Assembly: GCF_001548055.1 (NCBI RefSeq)
Contig: NZ_AP014724.1
Coordinates: 558,001 to 622,000 of the forward strand
DNA length: 64,000 bases
Source of the DNA: Sulfurospirillum cavolei
GTDB lineage: Bacteria > Campylobacterota > Campylobacteria > Campylobacterales > Sulfurospirillaceae
Reading direction: 5' to 3'
Of this stretch, positions 26,998-37,052 are shown piece after piece. The position numbers and the translations under genes were made by a program. Within the stretch, counting starts at the first letter, position 1, and the number at the start of each line of letters is the position of its first letter. Below the pieces are notes generated by a model. It saw nothing but the letters and a program-made list of their open reading frames with translations. It searched no databases and had not been told where the DNA came from.

Positions 26998-28408
26998 ATT
27001 ACGAACGTATCGTCCGACTATTTTGGTCATCGGTGACGTAATGTTGGATCATTACCTTTGGGGAAAATGCGAACGCATTTCACCCGAAGCTCCGGTTCAA
27101 GTCGTGGACATTCAAAAAGAGAGCACCGTTTTAGGCGGTGCCGGAAACGTGGTCAATAATCTTTTAAGCTTAGGCGCAAACGTCGGCGTTTTAAGCGTCG
27201 TCGGTCAAGACGAAAACGCCGAAGAGCTGGTACGCATGCTTGAAATTTCCGGTGCCGACGTTGGAGGCATCGTTCGAGAAGTCGGGCGAAAAACCGGCAA
27301 AAAAAGCCGCGTGATTGCGTCGCATCAACACGTCGTACGGTATGACAGCGAATCCAAAGAACCGATTAGCCAAACGTCGATCGAGGCGCTAGTGTCTCAT
27401 TATGAAAAAATGCTTCCCCATGTCGATCTCGTTTTGCTTTCCGATTACGGTAAAGGGGTTTTAACGGAAGCCCTTACATGTCACGTTATTGCGCTTGCAC
27501 GAGCAAAGAGTAAGTTGATTTTGGTGGATCCAAAAGGCGACGATTATCGCAAATATGCCGGTGCAACGCTGGTGACGCCCAATAAAAAAGAGGCGAGCCT
27601 TGCGACGAAAATCGCCATCGTCGATGATGAGAGTTTACAAAAAGCAGGCATGTTGCTCAAAGAGAGTTTGAATCTTGAGTATGCCGTGATTACGCTTTCC
27701 GAAGACGGTATGGCACTGTTTGGCGAGACGTTTATGAAAATGCCCACCGTCGCGCGTGAAGTCTACGACGTCACCGGTGCGGGAGATACGGTCTTAGCCG
27801 CACTCGGCTATGCGCTTGCCTGCGATTTAAGTATTCAAGAAGCCGCATCGTTTGCCAACAAAGCCGCCGCCGTAGTCGTCGGAAAACTCGGAAGTGCTAC
27901 GGTGAATTTCGATGAAATCGAAGCCTACGAGCATACGTTTTGCCGCACGAGCGCGCAAAGTAAGCTGAAAACGAAAGAGCAGATCCTCCGCATTCTTGCC
28001 GAGCAAAAACACCGCACGATCGTTTTTACCAACGGTTGTTTCGACATCTTACATGTAGGGCATGTGAAGTACCTCGAAGTGGCTAAAAGCTTTGGGGATA
28101 TGCTCATTGTGGGGCTTAATTCGGATGCGTCGATTCAGCGTTTAAAAGGAAAAAGCCGTCCGATTAATCCATGGGAAGATCGCGCGTACCTGTTAGCGGG
28201 ATTGGAATCGGTCAGTTACGTCGTTTTGTTTGAAGAAGACACGCCTTTAGAGCTGATCACCGCCCTTAAGCCCGATATTTTGGTCAAAGGAGCGGACTAT
28301 GAAGGTAAAGAGGTCGTGGGAAGCGACATCGCCAAGGAAGTACGATTAGTAAGCTTTATCGAGGGCAAAAGTACGACGAAGACGATAGAAAGGATACGAA
28401 ACGCATGA
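26972..28408 (+). CDS. hldE: Bifunctional heptose-7-phosphate kinase / heptose-1-phosphate adenylyltransferase
   Basis: 478 aa with two domains: ribokinase-like kinase (residues 1 to about 320; [40 protein letters not shown]) and cytidylyltransferase-fold adenylyltransferase (from about 340; [25 protein letters not shown]). Start ATG 26972 overlaps hldD; GTG 26990 is an alternative. Stop overlaps gmhA as ATGA. Confidence 0.95.
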   Translation: MKAKSNVDKLRTYRPTILVIGDVMLDHYLWGKCERISPEAPVQVVDIQKESTVLGGAGNVVNNLLSLGANVGVLSVVGQDENAEELVRMLEISGADVGGIVREVGRKTGKKSRVIASHQHVVRYDSESKEPISQTSIEALVSHYEKMLPHVDLVLLSDYGKGVLTEALTCHVIALARAKSKLILVDPKGDDYRKYAGATLVTPNKKEASLATKIAIVDDESLQKAGMLLKESLNLEYAVITLSEDGMALFGETFMKMPTVAREVYDVTGAGDTVLAALGYALACDLSIQEAASFANKAAAVVVGKLGSATVNFDEIEAYEHTFCRTSAQSKLKTKEQILRILAEQKHRTIVFTNGCFDILHVGHVKYLEVAKSFGDMLIVGLNSDASIQRLKGKSRPINPWEDRAYLLAGLESVSYVVLFEEDTPLELITALKPDILVKGADYEGKEVVGSDIAKEVRLVSFIEGKSTTKTIERIRNA

Positions 28409-28965
28409 TGGAGATGATTTATACCGAAATAAAAGCGCATCAAGCGGTCGTCGAGGCAACGCTTTCGACGTTGCAAAGCCACATCTATACCGCTTCGATT
28501 ATTGCGAGCGAAGCTTTAAAAAACGGGCATAAAATTATGCTTTGCGGTAACGGAGGAAGTGCCGCCGACGCGCAACATATCGCCGCCGAACTGAGCGGGC
28601 GTTATAAAACGGAGCGACGCGGGCTTGCGGGGCTTGCTTTAACGACCGATACGTCGGTTTTAACGGCGGTAGGAAACGATTACGGGTTTGATCGTATTTT
28701 CGATCGTCAAGTCGAAGCTTTGGCGCAAAAGGGCGACGTGCTCATCGGTATATCAACCAGCGGACACAGCAAAAACGTCGTGCGTGCGCTCAGTCTGGCT
28801 CGCAACATGGGATGCCGTACCGTCGGTTTAAGCGGAAGAGACGGCGGCGTGATGAGCGAATTTTGCGACGTCAATATTATCGTTCCGAGCGACGATACGC
28901 CGCGTATCCAAGAGATGCACATTTTGATCGGGCATATTCTATGCCAAGCGATCGACGTAAAATAA
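28405..28965 (+). CDS. gmhA: Sedoheptulose-7-phosphate isomerase
   Basis: First enzyme of heptose synthesis, SIS-domain isomerase, 186 aa. [27 protein letters not shown] and C-terminal [11 protein letters not shown] are family signatures. ATG 28405 overlaps hldE (a second ATG follows at once at 28408). Last of the gmhB-hldD-hldE-gmhA run. Confidence 0.96.
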   Translation: MMEMIYTEIKAHQAVVEATLSTLQSHIYTASIIASEALKNGHKIMLCGNGGSAADAQHIAAELSGRYKTERRGLAGLALTTDTSVLTAVGNDYGFDRIFDRQVEALAQKGDVLIGISTSGHSKNVVRALSLARNMGCRTVGLSGRDGGVMSEFCDVNIIVPSDDTPRIQEMHILIGHILCQAIDVK

Positions 28966-29007
28966 TGCAAATGAGTGTACACATTTAAAAAGCTAAAGGG
29001 CATGGAT

Positions 29008-30015
29008 ATGAAAGAATACGTAAGGGTTAAGTTAATATCGCGCGGAAGTAAACCCGACGGGGAGAGCGGTTTTAAAAAACAATTTGAAACCGACGATGCC
29101 GTATGGGGAGGATGCTCTTTTACGTTTGACCCTTTAGATCAAAACTATGATTGGCTAGTCGTTATCGATGACTTACCTCATTGTATTCCCAATCGAACCG
29201 AACGCCTGCAATGCCCTAAAGAAAATACGATATTAGTCACCACAGAACCCAGTACCATCGCTTATTACGGAGAAGCGTTTGCGAGACAATTTCATTATCT
29301 GATAACCAATCATGATTCAAAAGCACTCCCTCATCCCAATGCGAAACGTTCTCAAACGGGAAATGTTTGGTTCTACGGCAAGCGTTATGATGAAATAGCC
29401 AGCATGATCTATCCCGTTAAAACTAAAAAAATTTCAACCGTATGTTCGATTAAACAACAAGGGCATACGATGCATAAATTAAGGTACGAATTTACGCAAA
29501 AAATGCAAGAAGCTATTTTGGAACTCGAACGATTCGGGCGAGGGTTTAAATGGATTGAAAATAAAGCCGACGCACTTGACGATTATGAATTCCATGTTGC
29601 CGTAGAAAATCATATGGAAGCCCACGTATGGACGGAAAAATTGGCCGATGCCTTTTTAGGATGGTGTATCCCGATTTATTGCGGTTGCACGAACGTTTAC
29701 GACTATTTCCCTGAAGAGAGTCTTATTGCGATCGATATTCACGATATGGAAGGATCTATCGCAAAAATTAAAGAAATTATCGCAAAAGAAGGTGAGTACG
29801 AAAGGCGCTTTGAGGCACTCAAAGAGGCTAGAAGACGTGTACTTGAAGAGTATAATCTTGTAGCGATGGTTGCTCAAATCGTACAAAATTCTCAAACGGC
29901 GCAGTTTACGCCGAATCAGAAAATCTACTCGAGAAGGATGATGCGGGTGAAACACCTTCCCGATCTTTTTCACTATATGGGATTTCGTGCTAAAAATTTT
30001 ACGAAAAATTTTTAA
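29008..30015 (+). CDS. Glycosyltransferase family 10 (fucosyltransferase-like)
   Basis: 335 aa from ATG 29008, 7 bases after AAAGGG; an ATG at 29002 is too close to it. The C-terminal half has the GT10 donor-binding region: YEFHVAVENHMEAHVWTEKL followed by FLGWCIPIYCGCTNVYDYFP. GT10 enzymes use GDP-fucose; gmd and fcl at 43.7-45.8 kb could supply it. The N-terminal part is non-standard and the sequence is AT-richer than gmhA. Fucosylation of the LPS core or O-chain is inferred; another acceptor is possible. Confidence 0.8.
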   Translation: MKEYVRVKLISRGSKPDGESGFKKQFETDDAVWGGCSFTFDPLDQNYDWLVVIDDLPHCIPNRTERLQCPKENTILVTTEPSTIAYYGEAFARQFHYLITNHDSKALPHPNAKRSQTGNVWFYGKRYDEIASMIYPVKTKKISTVCSIKQQGHTMHKLRYEFTQKMQEAILELERFGRGFKWIENKADALDDYEFHVAVENHMEAHVWTEKLADAFLGWCIPIYCGCTNVYDYFPEESLIAIDIHDMEGSIAKIKEIIAKEGEYERRFEALKEARRRVLEEYNLVAMVAQIVQNSQTAQFTPNQKIYSRRMMRVKHLPDLFHYMGFRAKNFTKNF

Positions 30016-30018
30016 TTT

Positions 30019-31224
30019 TTAACGCGGTGACGGTTCGCTCTTTTGTGCAAAAATAAAAAATGCGAACAACGAGAGTGCCGAGAGCATAGGTGCATTGCTG
30101 ATAATACTATGATCAAACTGGCTAACGACTAAAAACGCGACAAAAAAAGCCAATAAAACGGAATTTTTGATTTGAACGATTTTTTCTAAGGCGACGTAAA
30201 GTAAAAAAGAGAAAGCCGCGAAACCGACAATACCCAAAAACAGCATAATTTCCAAGAAGCTATTGTGTACGCTGAACGTATTTTGTGAAGCAATTTTTTG
30301 GTAACTCATCAATCCGTAGCCGACTATCGGATGTGCTTGAATTAAGCGGATACTATCCAGCCATATAATGTCGCGATCGCTTGAATTGAGGTGAATGAGT
30401 TGTACGAATCGTAAAAAAAGCGTATCAAAGTAAAGGAAAAAGCAAACGATCGATACAATGAGTATCAGCAATAACGCGTAATGTTTGTAGGTCAATCGTT
30501 TGTATTCTTTGAAAAGATAGATCGCTAAAAAAACGGTGCAAAAAACCCATGCGGAGCGGGAATAACTGAATAACAACCCGAAAATGAAAAACGGTATAGT
30601 GATGCTTAAAAAGAGTGTTTGATAATGTTTAGGGGAAAGATCGTTTTCGAAAATTAACAAAAGTGTCGATAATGTGATACCTATTGCCATAAAAAGCCCA
30701 AACGTATTGCGGTGAAACATTGCCGCACGGATTCCCCCATTCATACCCTCACCGGCGATCGATCCCAAATGCCCTCGAATGAAATCGATACCGCTAATGG
30801 CTTGATAGAGCCCGTCGATACCTTGAATCGACAAGGCACATAAAATCGAAATGAGCAAAAAGCGCTTCGAAATAACGGCATTTTGATAAAGCACGATTAA
30901 GACGACGAAAAGTAAGAAATAACGAACGACGTATTCAAAAATAATTTTCCATGAGCCAAACGAAACATAAGGACTTAAAAGGTTTGATGTCACCATAGAC
31001 GCAATGACAAGTCCAAATGCAATCAGGAGCTTTTGATAGGTGATGACAAAGTCTTTAAAAGAAAAAAAGAGGCGATTTTTGTAAAAATAAATTCCGCTAA
31101 AAAAGAGGAATAAACTGTAACTAATAGGGTATATCGCCGTTTTCATGGGAATAAAAAGAATAAAAACAGATAAGAAAAAGCGAATGGCGTTTTCCAGTGA
31201 AGCATAATACAGTACCGATCTCAT
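30019..31224 (-). CDS. waaL: O-antigen ligase-like protein
   Basis: 401 aa polytopic membrane protein (about ten or more helices) with a large periplasmic loop. The Wzy_C/ligase region shows HLNSSDRDIIWLDSIRLI, VGYGLMSYQ and HNSFLEIMLFLGIVGF. Family members join O-chains to lipid A-core or polymerise them; ligase is preferred because this is the last gene of an LPS-core operon. Start ATG 31224 overlaps the upstream gene as ATGA. AT-rich. Convergent with the GT10 gene, 3 bases apart. Confidence 0.75.
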   Translation of the reverse strand: MRSVLYYASLENAIRFFLSVFILFIPMKTAIYPISYSLFLFFSGIYFYKNRLFFSFKDFVITYQKLLIAFGLVIASMVTSNLLSPYVSFGSWKIIFEYVVRYFLLFVVLIVLYQNAVISKRFLLISILCALSIQGIDGLYQAISGIDFIRGHLGSIAGEGMNGGIRAAMFHRNTFGLFMAIGITLSTLLLIFENDLSPKHYQTLFLSITIPFFIFGLLFSYSRSAWVFCTVFLAIYLFKEYKRLTYKHYALLLILIVSIVCFFLYFDTLFLRFVQLIHLNSSDRDIIWLDSIRLIQAHPIVGYGLMSYQKIASQNTFSVHNSFLEIMLFLGIVGFAAFSFLLYVALEKIVQIKNSVLLAFFVAFLVVSQFDHSIISNAPMLSALSLFAFFIFAQKSEPSPR

Positions 31225-32327
31225 AAGCCTAAGTATCCTAAAATTTTTTCGTAAGCGGCTTTTGCCGTATAGTGATGAAGGCATGTGTCAAATCCATTGC
31301 GTGCAACGGTTTCTCGTTCGTTCTCATGTGATAAAAAATAACGCACTTTTTCAAGAAGTTCTTCTTTGGTTGCATACGTTTCAATATCTTTTCCCAAGAC
31401 GAAATATTCTTCCAATTCCGAATGGCGTTGGGTGATATAGAATGAACCGGTTAGCGGAGCTTCAAAATCTCGCCCTTTTAAGATAAAAATATCATCGTTG
31501 ATACCGACTCCGGCAAAGCCCAAAATAATTTTGGCTTGATTAAAGAGCACAATCATTTCATCGGGCGTTGCGTTCCCTTCTTCCCAGCCCGAACCTTTGG
31601 TTAAAACCGAAATGCCGTTTTGTCGCAAATACGTGATATACGTCGGGCGGGTTCCGTAGTTTGCTCCGATAAAAACGACATCGTACTTTTTTTCAAGTCC
31701 TAGCTTTTTATAAATTAACGGATTGGCGGCATACGGTTTGTAAAGAACCTTGCCTCCTTCAACGACGTATTTGATAAGAGCACTTTTTGACGTGGTCAGC
31801 GATACGTCAAAATAAGAACAAATCTCACTCATACCGCGATACCTTCCATCAGGACCTTTACGGCTTTTGAATTTGCGTTCGTCATCCAAACTTTCGTTGA
31901 TAATAGGTACGTTGAGCGTTTTAAAAAAGTCCAAAGTTGCTTGCGTGAGCGTTCTTCCCGATAGATAACATATGATAACGTCGATTGTATGTTGAGCCAT
32001 GGTTTCTTGTACGAAACGCACCATCTGACGATTGATTGCTTCTTTTTGGGCGTACCACTGTTTTCGATCGTCTTGCGGATCCATCTCAAAACGAAAGACG
32101 GTACCTAATTCTTGCAACGGCAAATACGTGTTATTAATACTAAACGTACCGTCGTACGACGTAAGATAGATAATATTCAAGCGACGTCTTGAAAATGTGT
32201 TCTCGTGGATTACAAAAGTCTCAAAAGGCGGCAACGGACCGAATTTTTGAATATAGGCTTTTTCGTAGAGAGCATTTTCTCGGTGTAATCGCCATGTGCG
32301 AAATTTTTGTTTGAGCGTATTGAGCAT
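31221..32327 (-). CDS. Glycosyltransferase, CgeB-like group 1
   Basis: 368 aa soluble protein. C-terminal half matches the spore-coat CgeB / Glyco_trans_1_2 pattern: KLGLEKKYDVVFIGANYGTRP, then NQAKIILGFAGV and KGRDFEAPLTGSFYITQRHSELEEYF. Its N-terminal half is less conserved. GT-B fold, sugar unknown. Sits between waaL and an acetyltransferase in the LPS operon. Confidence 0.72.
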   Translation of the reverse strand: MLNTLKQKFRTWRLHRENALYEKAYIQKFGPLPPFETFVIHENTFSRRRLNIIYLTSYDGTFSINNTYLPLQELGTVFRFEMDPQDDRKQWYAQKEAINRQMVRFVQETMAQHTIDVIICYLSGRTLTQATLDFFKTLNVPIINESLDDERKFKSRKGPDGRYRGMSEICSYFDVSLTTSKSALIKYVVEGGKVLYKPYAANPLIYKKLGLEKKYDVVFIGANYGTRPTYITYLRQNGISVLTKGSGWEEGNATPDEMIVLFNQAKIILGFAGVGINDDIFILKGRDFEAPLTGSFYITQRHSELEEYFVLGKDIETYATKEELLEKVRYFLSHENERETVARNGFDTCLHHYTAKAAYEKILGYLGL

Positions 32328-32329
32328 GA

Positions 32330-32962
32330 TTAAAACTTTAAGTTCGTCGGCGTGACGCCGCTTTTGATTATTTTAGCGGGATTGCCCGCGACGATCGTTC
32401 CGTGCGGTACGCTTTTGGTTACGACGCTTCCTGCCGCAATAATGGCATTATCGCCGATAGTGACGCCTTTTAAAATCAAGACGTTATTACCGATCCAGAC
32501 ATTATTGCCGATTTTTACCTCTTTGGTTTTAACGGAGAGACTGCCGTCTTCTAAGGTATATTCATGAAAATCACTGTCTAAAATCGTGACATTCCATGAA
32601 ATAGCACACTGATCGCCGATTGAAATTTTTTGGGCGGAACGAAGAGTCGCTCCGGCGCTGATGTACGTGCTGTTACCTATTTCGAAGACGGCTCCTTCTT
32701 CAAGGGTTAAGGCACTTCCCAATCCTATTTTACTGTTGCCGTTTAAAACGAGTCGGCTGTGTTGCATTAAATTGATATTACATCCCGTATGCGTAAATCG
32801 AGCGATAGCACCGTCGCCGTAACCGACAATCAGCTTTCCTTGCGTACGCTGCGTTACCGAAGCTCCTTTTTTGATACGAATTTTTGCTTTTCCTTTAACG
32901 CAAAGAAAAGAATGCTTCAATTTCCAATATACGATCAGTTTATTCCACAAGGTACTTAGCAT
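32330..32962 (-). CDS. Hexapeptide-repeat acyltransferase
   Basis: 210 aa left-handed beta-helix protein. Repeats of the [LIV]-G-x-x-x-x form are plain: [52 protein letters not shown], then PAKIIK. Likely an O-acetyltransferase for an LPS sugar (maltose/galactoside acetyltransferase-like). Start overlaps the upstream stop by one base (TAATG). Confidence 0.82.
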   Translation of the reverse strand: MLSTLWNKLIVYWKLKHSFLCVKGKAKIRIKKGASVTQRTQGKLIVGYGDGAIARFTHTGCNINLMQHSRLVLNGNSKIGLGSALTLEEGAVFEIGNSTYISAGATLRSAQKISIGDQCAISWNVTILDSDFHEYTLEDGSLSVKTKEVKIGNNVWIGNNVLILKGVTIGDNAIIAAGSVVTKSVPHGTIVAGNPAKIIKSGVTPTNLKF

Positions 32963-33981
32963 TAAAACCTCTCATTTTGCCATTCGTAATTTTCACTCAA
33001 AGGACGATCAAAAATCGTCTCAATCATATAACGCGTAATTCTTTCGCCGTTAAAGCTTCGGTGGGTTTTTCCCCAACCTTTTTGTGCGATATTTCGGCGT
33101 TCTTGATCGTGTGTATGAAAATAGCGGAGTTTGGCATGTAACTCTTCCGCTGAGTCGACATAAACGACCTCTTCATGCGTGTATAAAAGCTCCATATCGG
33201 GAACTTTAGGTGAAAACGTCAAAATACCGTTTCCCGTAAGTTGTACGATACGATCTGACATGTAAAGATCGACGTCGTTACGGCGATTGTAGCTTAATCC
33301 CATTTTGGCTTGGGATAATTGTGATGTATACGCATCTCCAAAAATCAACGGTTTTCCTAAGCAACCAAAGAATTGTGCGTTGCAAAAAGAGAGGCTTTTT
33401 TCAAGCTCTACTAAAAAAGCTTGACGCTCGGGTTCTTTATAGTCTCTGCCGCAAAAAAGAAAATCGATCGAAAGGTCGCTATGCGCGAAGCATTGGGCAG
33501 TTTCGATGGAAGCATCGGCAATATTGGGAAAATAAGCGACGCGGTTACGGGGGCGTTTGAATGCTTTTAACAGCGTGCCGCTTGTCGTTGCAAAAAAAAC
33601 GTCCAAAGAGTCAATTTTAGATTGAATGTTTAAACAATGGTGCTGAATCCAAAGCGGATCGACAAACCACATAGCAATTTTAATATTCGGCAATAAAAGA
33701 CGAATGCGCTCTAACGTTTCACCGCTGATCAATTCGGCATGCGAAAGCAGTAAAAGGTCCGGGGCAATATTTTTACATGTTTCAATTAGTCGGCGATTTG
33801 TTTTGCCGATCCCCCATCGCTTGGAACCGAAGATATTACCGCATCGCGCCGTGTCTCGATAGCTGAAAGGATAGACAAAGTGCCCGTTACGAATTAAGCC
33901 TTGCTGGATTTTATAATCGGTAGCATAATAGCTTTGCCCGTCTTTGAGATAATTAAAGCTTGCGACATGGACTATTTTCAT
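32962..33981 (-). CDS. Glycosyltransferase, CgeB-like
   Basis: 339 aa from ATG 33981, set by AAAGGAG five bases before it. N-terminus [16 protein letters not shown]-terminal [31 protein letters not shown] and [15 protein letters not shown] are typical of Glyco_trans_1_2. It overlaps the heptosyltransferase gene by 29 bases. Substrate not known; related in kind, not closely in sequence, to the gene at 31221. Confidence 0.72.
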   Translation of the reverse strand: MKIVHVASFNYLKDGQSYYATDYKIQQGLIRNGHFVYPFSYRDTARCGNIFGSKRWGIGKTNRRLIETCKNIAPDLLLLSHAELISGETLERIRLLLPNIKIAMWFVDPLWIQHHCLNIQSKIDSLDVFFATTSGTLLKAFKRPRNRVAYFPNIADASIETAQCFAHSDLSIDFLFCGRDYKEPERQAFLVELEKSLSFCNAQFFGCLGKPLIFGDAYTSQLSQAKMGLSYNRRNDVDLYMSDRIVQLTGNGILTFSPKVPDMELLYTHEEVVYVDSAEELHAKLRYFHTHDQERRNIAQKGWGKTHRSFNGERITRYMIETIFDRPLSENYEWQNERF

Positions 33982-35080
33982 CAATCTCCTTTAACAGTTC
34001 GTGCAGTTGTCGTTCTACGGCGTCAGGGGTAATTTCTTTTAAGCAAAGATTATTCTCGCATTGTTTACGAAAACAGCCCGAACAAGAAAGAATTTGCATC
34101 AAAACGGCATTTCCTTTTTCGGGCGGAAACCATTTTGAAGCGAGTTGTCGAGAGCTAAAAAGTGCAACTAAGGGCGTATGAACGGCATAGCATAAATGCA
34201 TCGCTCCGGTATCGTGGCAAATCGCTGCCGTACACGTTTGTAAAAATCCGGCACTTTGCGCAATCGAAAATTGTCCGCAAAAAGTATAGGCGCGATCCAA
34301 ATCGGCAATAATTTTATGTGCGTCTTGCTTCTCTTGTTCTCCTCCGATAACCGCTACGCTAAAGCCTTCTTTGCATAAAGCAACCGCCAACGACCGCCAA
34401 GAAGAAAGCGGCCATTTGTTGGCGGGAACGTTGGTTCCGATGACAAAGGCAACCACCTTGTGCGGTGTTTGAAAAAGTGTGAGTAGTTCGGCAGAAGGAG
34501 CTTCGATCTGCAAAGGATAATCAGGCGTTCCCGTAATAGCGTTGCGCGCTAAGTTTCGTACAAAGCGTTCACTTTCGCGCAAAGGAGGTGCGTACGTTAA
34601 TTGCTCTTTCACAAAGAGCTTGGACATACCTTCATCCCATCCGAAAGCATTTTTGATCCCTAGCAAAAAACGAACGACCAGCATATTGCGTAAGGTCTTA
34701 ATGAGTCCGTAGTTTTGGGGAAGCTCAATGTAAAGATCGTAATGTTCGTGTTTTAAGGCTTTGAGTTCCTTTTTACGGTTTTGTTTTTGAATCAGATAGA
34801 TTTTCGAAAAAAAATCTTTCCGTACAATCGTCGAAAGGTTTAAAGGGGTTGCATACGTCGTAACAAAATCGAGTTGCGCGTGAGGATAGTGCCGACGTAT
34901 GATCGAAAGTGCCGGAAGCGTGACGATGGAATCACCGAATGTTCCGATGCGATGTATTAAGATTTTTGAGACAGGCATTTTAGAAGAAAATAAAAGCTTT
35001 TGAACACACGCAATAATGCGGTAACGTACCGATAAAAGGGTTCTAATCGTCAAGAGTTTTAACATGTAAGTTTGTATCAT
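33953..35080 (-). CDS. GT9 heptosyltransferase-family protein
   Basis: 375 aa from ATG 35080 (ATGA overlap with the GT4 gene). N-terminal HRIGTFGDSIVTLPAL, nucleotide-sugar region with FVIGTNVPANKWPLSSW and CHDTGAMHLCYAVHTPLVALFS are standard for ADP-heptose:LPS heptosyltransferases (WaaC/WaaF/WaaQ). Adds heptose to the LPS core, supplied by the gmhB-hldDE-gmhA products nearby. Which position is added cannot be told. Confidence 0.85.
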   Translation of the reverse strand: MIQTYMLKLLTIRTLLSVRYRIIACVQKLLFSSKMPVSKILIHRIGTFGDSIVTLPALSIIRRHYPHAQLDFVTTYATPLNLSTIVRKDFFSKIYLIQKQNRKKELKALKHEHYDLYIELPQNYGLIKTLRNMLVVRFLLGIKNAFGWDEGMSKLFVKEQLTYAPPLRESERFVRNLARNAITGTPDYPLQIEAPSAELLTLFQTPHKVVAFVIGTNVPANKWPLSSWRSLAVALCKEGFSVAVIGGEQEKQDAHKIIADLDRAYTFCGQFSIAQSAGFLQTCTAAICHDTGAMHLCYAVHTPLVALFSSRQLASKWFPPEKGNAVLMQILSCSGCFRKQCENNLCLKEITPDAVERQLHELLKEIDENSPCRKL

Positions 35081-36162
35081 AGTCGTTTCTGATAGACACC
35101 TATTGTTTTTTCGACCATTTGATCTAACGAAAAATGGCATTTCACGTAAGTATACCCATCAAAGCTTAACTCTTTTGCTTGTGTAATTTTTTGCGCCAAA
35201 TCCTGCGCGTCTTCGATGGCGGAAAAGTAGCCGTTTACGCCTTCTTGAACGATGTCTAAAACGCCGCCGTGACGCGTGGCGACGACCGGCGTGTTCATGG
35301 CGATCGCTTCGGCGACGCTTCTTCCGAAACTTTCGGGTTTTTTGGAGCAGCTGAGCGTAACGTCGCTTAGGGCGTAAATTTCCGCTACGTTATTGGAGCT
35401 TCCGCAAAATAACACCGTATCGTCAAGTTCCAGCGATGCACAAAGAGCCTGAAGTGACGCGGCATAGGCGTGTTTATCTTCGCGGATACCTCCGATAACG
35501 AGTCCGACGATGTTGGGAATCTCTTTTTTAAGAATCGCAACGGCTCGGATAAACGTTTCCAGATCTTTGAGTTGCGTAATGCGTCCGACCGTCGAGACGA
35601 CGAAGCGATCGTGAAGATTAAAGCGCGTTTGAAATGCTTCGATAAACGATCGATCGACCGTTGAAGGATTAAAAACCGTAAGATCGATACCCCTTGGGAT
35701 GACGCTTATTTTTTCATCGGGAACGCCGTAGTGTGTTTGAATAAAGTCTTTGATCGCGCCGCTAACGCAAATCACGTGATCGGTTTTGGTCATGATCGAA
35801 CTGTAAAATCCGACGGAGTTAAAGCCGTGAACGGTTGAGACGACGGGAAGGCGTAAAAAGCGATTGGCGAAAAAGACCATCCACGCCGGTACGCGACTTC
35901 TGACATGTAAAAGATCGGGGCGTATTTTTTTCAAGGTACGGTACAACACAAAGATGCGCCACGGTGCACTGAAGGGGTTTTTCGAGCAGACGTCGACTTT
36001 GACATGTACGCTTCCTTCACGCTCTAATCGCTCGACCAAACGGCCGCCGTTGCTGATGACGACGCTTTCAAATCCGCGTTTGATCAATTCGCGTGAGAGT
36101 TCGACGACGCCGCGCTCCACGCCGCCTTCATTGAGTTCGGGAAGCAGTTGGACGATTTTCAT
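35077..36162 (-). CDS. GT4 glycosyltransferase
   Basis: 361 aa, GT-B fold. N-terminal LLPELNEGGVERGVVEL, central STVGRITQLKDLETFIRAV and C-terminal SKKPESFGRSVAEAIAMNTPVVATRHGGVLDIV with the E-x7-E motif of retaining GT4 enzymes. Likely an LPS-core hexosyl- or N-acetylhexosaminyltransferase. Four-base overlaps on both sides. Confidence 0.88.
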   Translation of the reverse strand: MKIVQLLPELNEGGVERGVVELSRELIKRGFESVVISNGGRLVERLEREGSVHVKVDVCSKNPFSAPWRIFVLYRTLKKIRPDLLHVRSRVPAWMVFFANRFLRLPVVSTVHGFNSVGFYSSIMTKTDHVICVSGAIKDFIQTHYGVPDEKISVIPRGIDLTVFNPSTVDRSFIEAFQTRFNLHDRFVVSTVGRITQLKDLETFIRAVAILKKEIPNIVGLVIGGIREDKHAYAASLQALCASLELDDTVLFCGSSNNVAEIYALSDVTLSCSKKPESFGRSVAEAIAMNTPVVATRHGGVLDIVQEGVNGYFSAIEDAQDLAQKITQAKELSFDGYTYVKCHFSLDQMVEKTIGVYQKRL

Positions 36163-37052
36163 TTACCGATCTCCTGCGCGTAACGTTTAAAGTCGATTTT
36201 ACGGTTGCGGCGTGCAACCGTACCGTCAAACAGGTGCAAGTATCCTTCTTGCTCAAGGTTTTGAGCCATGGCAAAAAATTTAGTGTTTTTTACTTCGTCG
36301 AGCGGCAACACTTCAACGCAAGACGTACCGTAACCGATCGCTTCACTGATCATCGACGTGGAGTCGATCGTGATAAACACGACTTCGCAATGCTCCAAAA
36401 AGTCGGCGATCGGGTTGATAGGTGTTTGGGAAAAAATGACGCGGTAGGCAAAGGGATAACTTTCGACTAAGGCTTCGATCTCTTTGGAGGTTCGAGGGGA
36501 TGTCGTTAGCGCGATTTCGTAGCCTTGAAAGCGTTGAAAGATAGCGTCGAGTTGGTTTTTGAGACGCTCTTTGTTCATTTTCAAAAGAGCGTTGTCTCCG
36601 CCGATAACGATACCCACGGACGGAGCTTTCGGCGTGAACAGACCTTGCGGCCTTGGACGGCTAAAATTTGCCGGAAGCACGACAATGTTCGTCCGTCGTG
36701 GCGGATGATCGTGTTCTTGTGCAAAAATAAGATCGAAGTCGTAACGGTAACCTTGCGGAAGCATCATCGTGACGGACTTGATGTTGAGGGCGCGCGCAAG
36801 CGTTTTGTTCGCATAATAGGTTCCAGAGCCTGCCGAGACGATCAGATCGTAGGTTTGATGAAGCGGCTCAAGATTTTTAAAAAGCCAAAGCGTGTAAATT
36901 TTGAAAAAATCAAGCACGTACGAGAGCAGTTTCAGCGTGCGACATGTAAAGGCAACGGGAAGAATATCGTAATGCGCTTCAAGGTATTCGGCAAATGCGA
37001 CGGATTGGTTGAGATGCCCTTTTCGGGAGTCGCTTAAAATGAGAATCCTCAC
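36159..37052 (-). CDS. ELM1-like (mitochondrial fission ELM1 family) protein
   Basis: 297 aa from GTG 37052, which overlaps the lpxL stop as GTGA; a longer frame continues into lpxL antisense of no sense. N-terminal ILILSDSRKGHLNQSVAFAEYLE, then LIVSAGSGTYYANKTLAR, a GGDNALLKMNKE segment and IDSTSMISEAIGYGTSCVEVLPL. GT-B-like fold of unknown substrate; bacterial members often lie in LPS loci, as here between lpxL and a GT4. A glycosyltransferase role is inference. Confidence 0.75.
   Translation of the reverse strand: MRILILSDSRKGHLNQSVAFAEYLEAHYDILPVAFTCRTLKLLSYVLDFFKIYTLWLFKNLEPLHQTYDLIVSAGSGTYYANKTLARALNIKSVTMMLPQGYRYDFDLIFAQEHDHPPRRTNIVVLPANFSRPRPQGLFTPKAPSVGIVIGGDNALLKMNKERLKNQLDAIFQRFQGYEIALTTSPRTSKEIEALVESYPFAYRVIFSQTPINPIADFLEHCEVVFITIDSTSMISEAIGYGTSCVEVLPLDEVKNTKFFAMAQNLEQEGYLHLFDGTVARRNRKIDFKRYAQEIGK

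Noticed and set aside
30016-30018. Terminator between the GT10 gene and waaL
   Set aside because: Only three bases separate the stop codons; A/T runs are present but no stable stem was seen.
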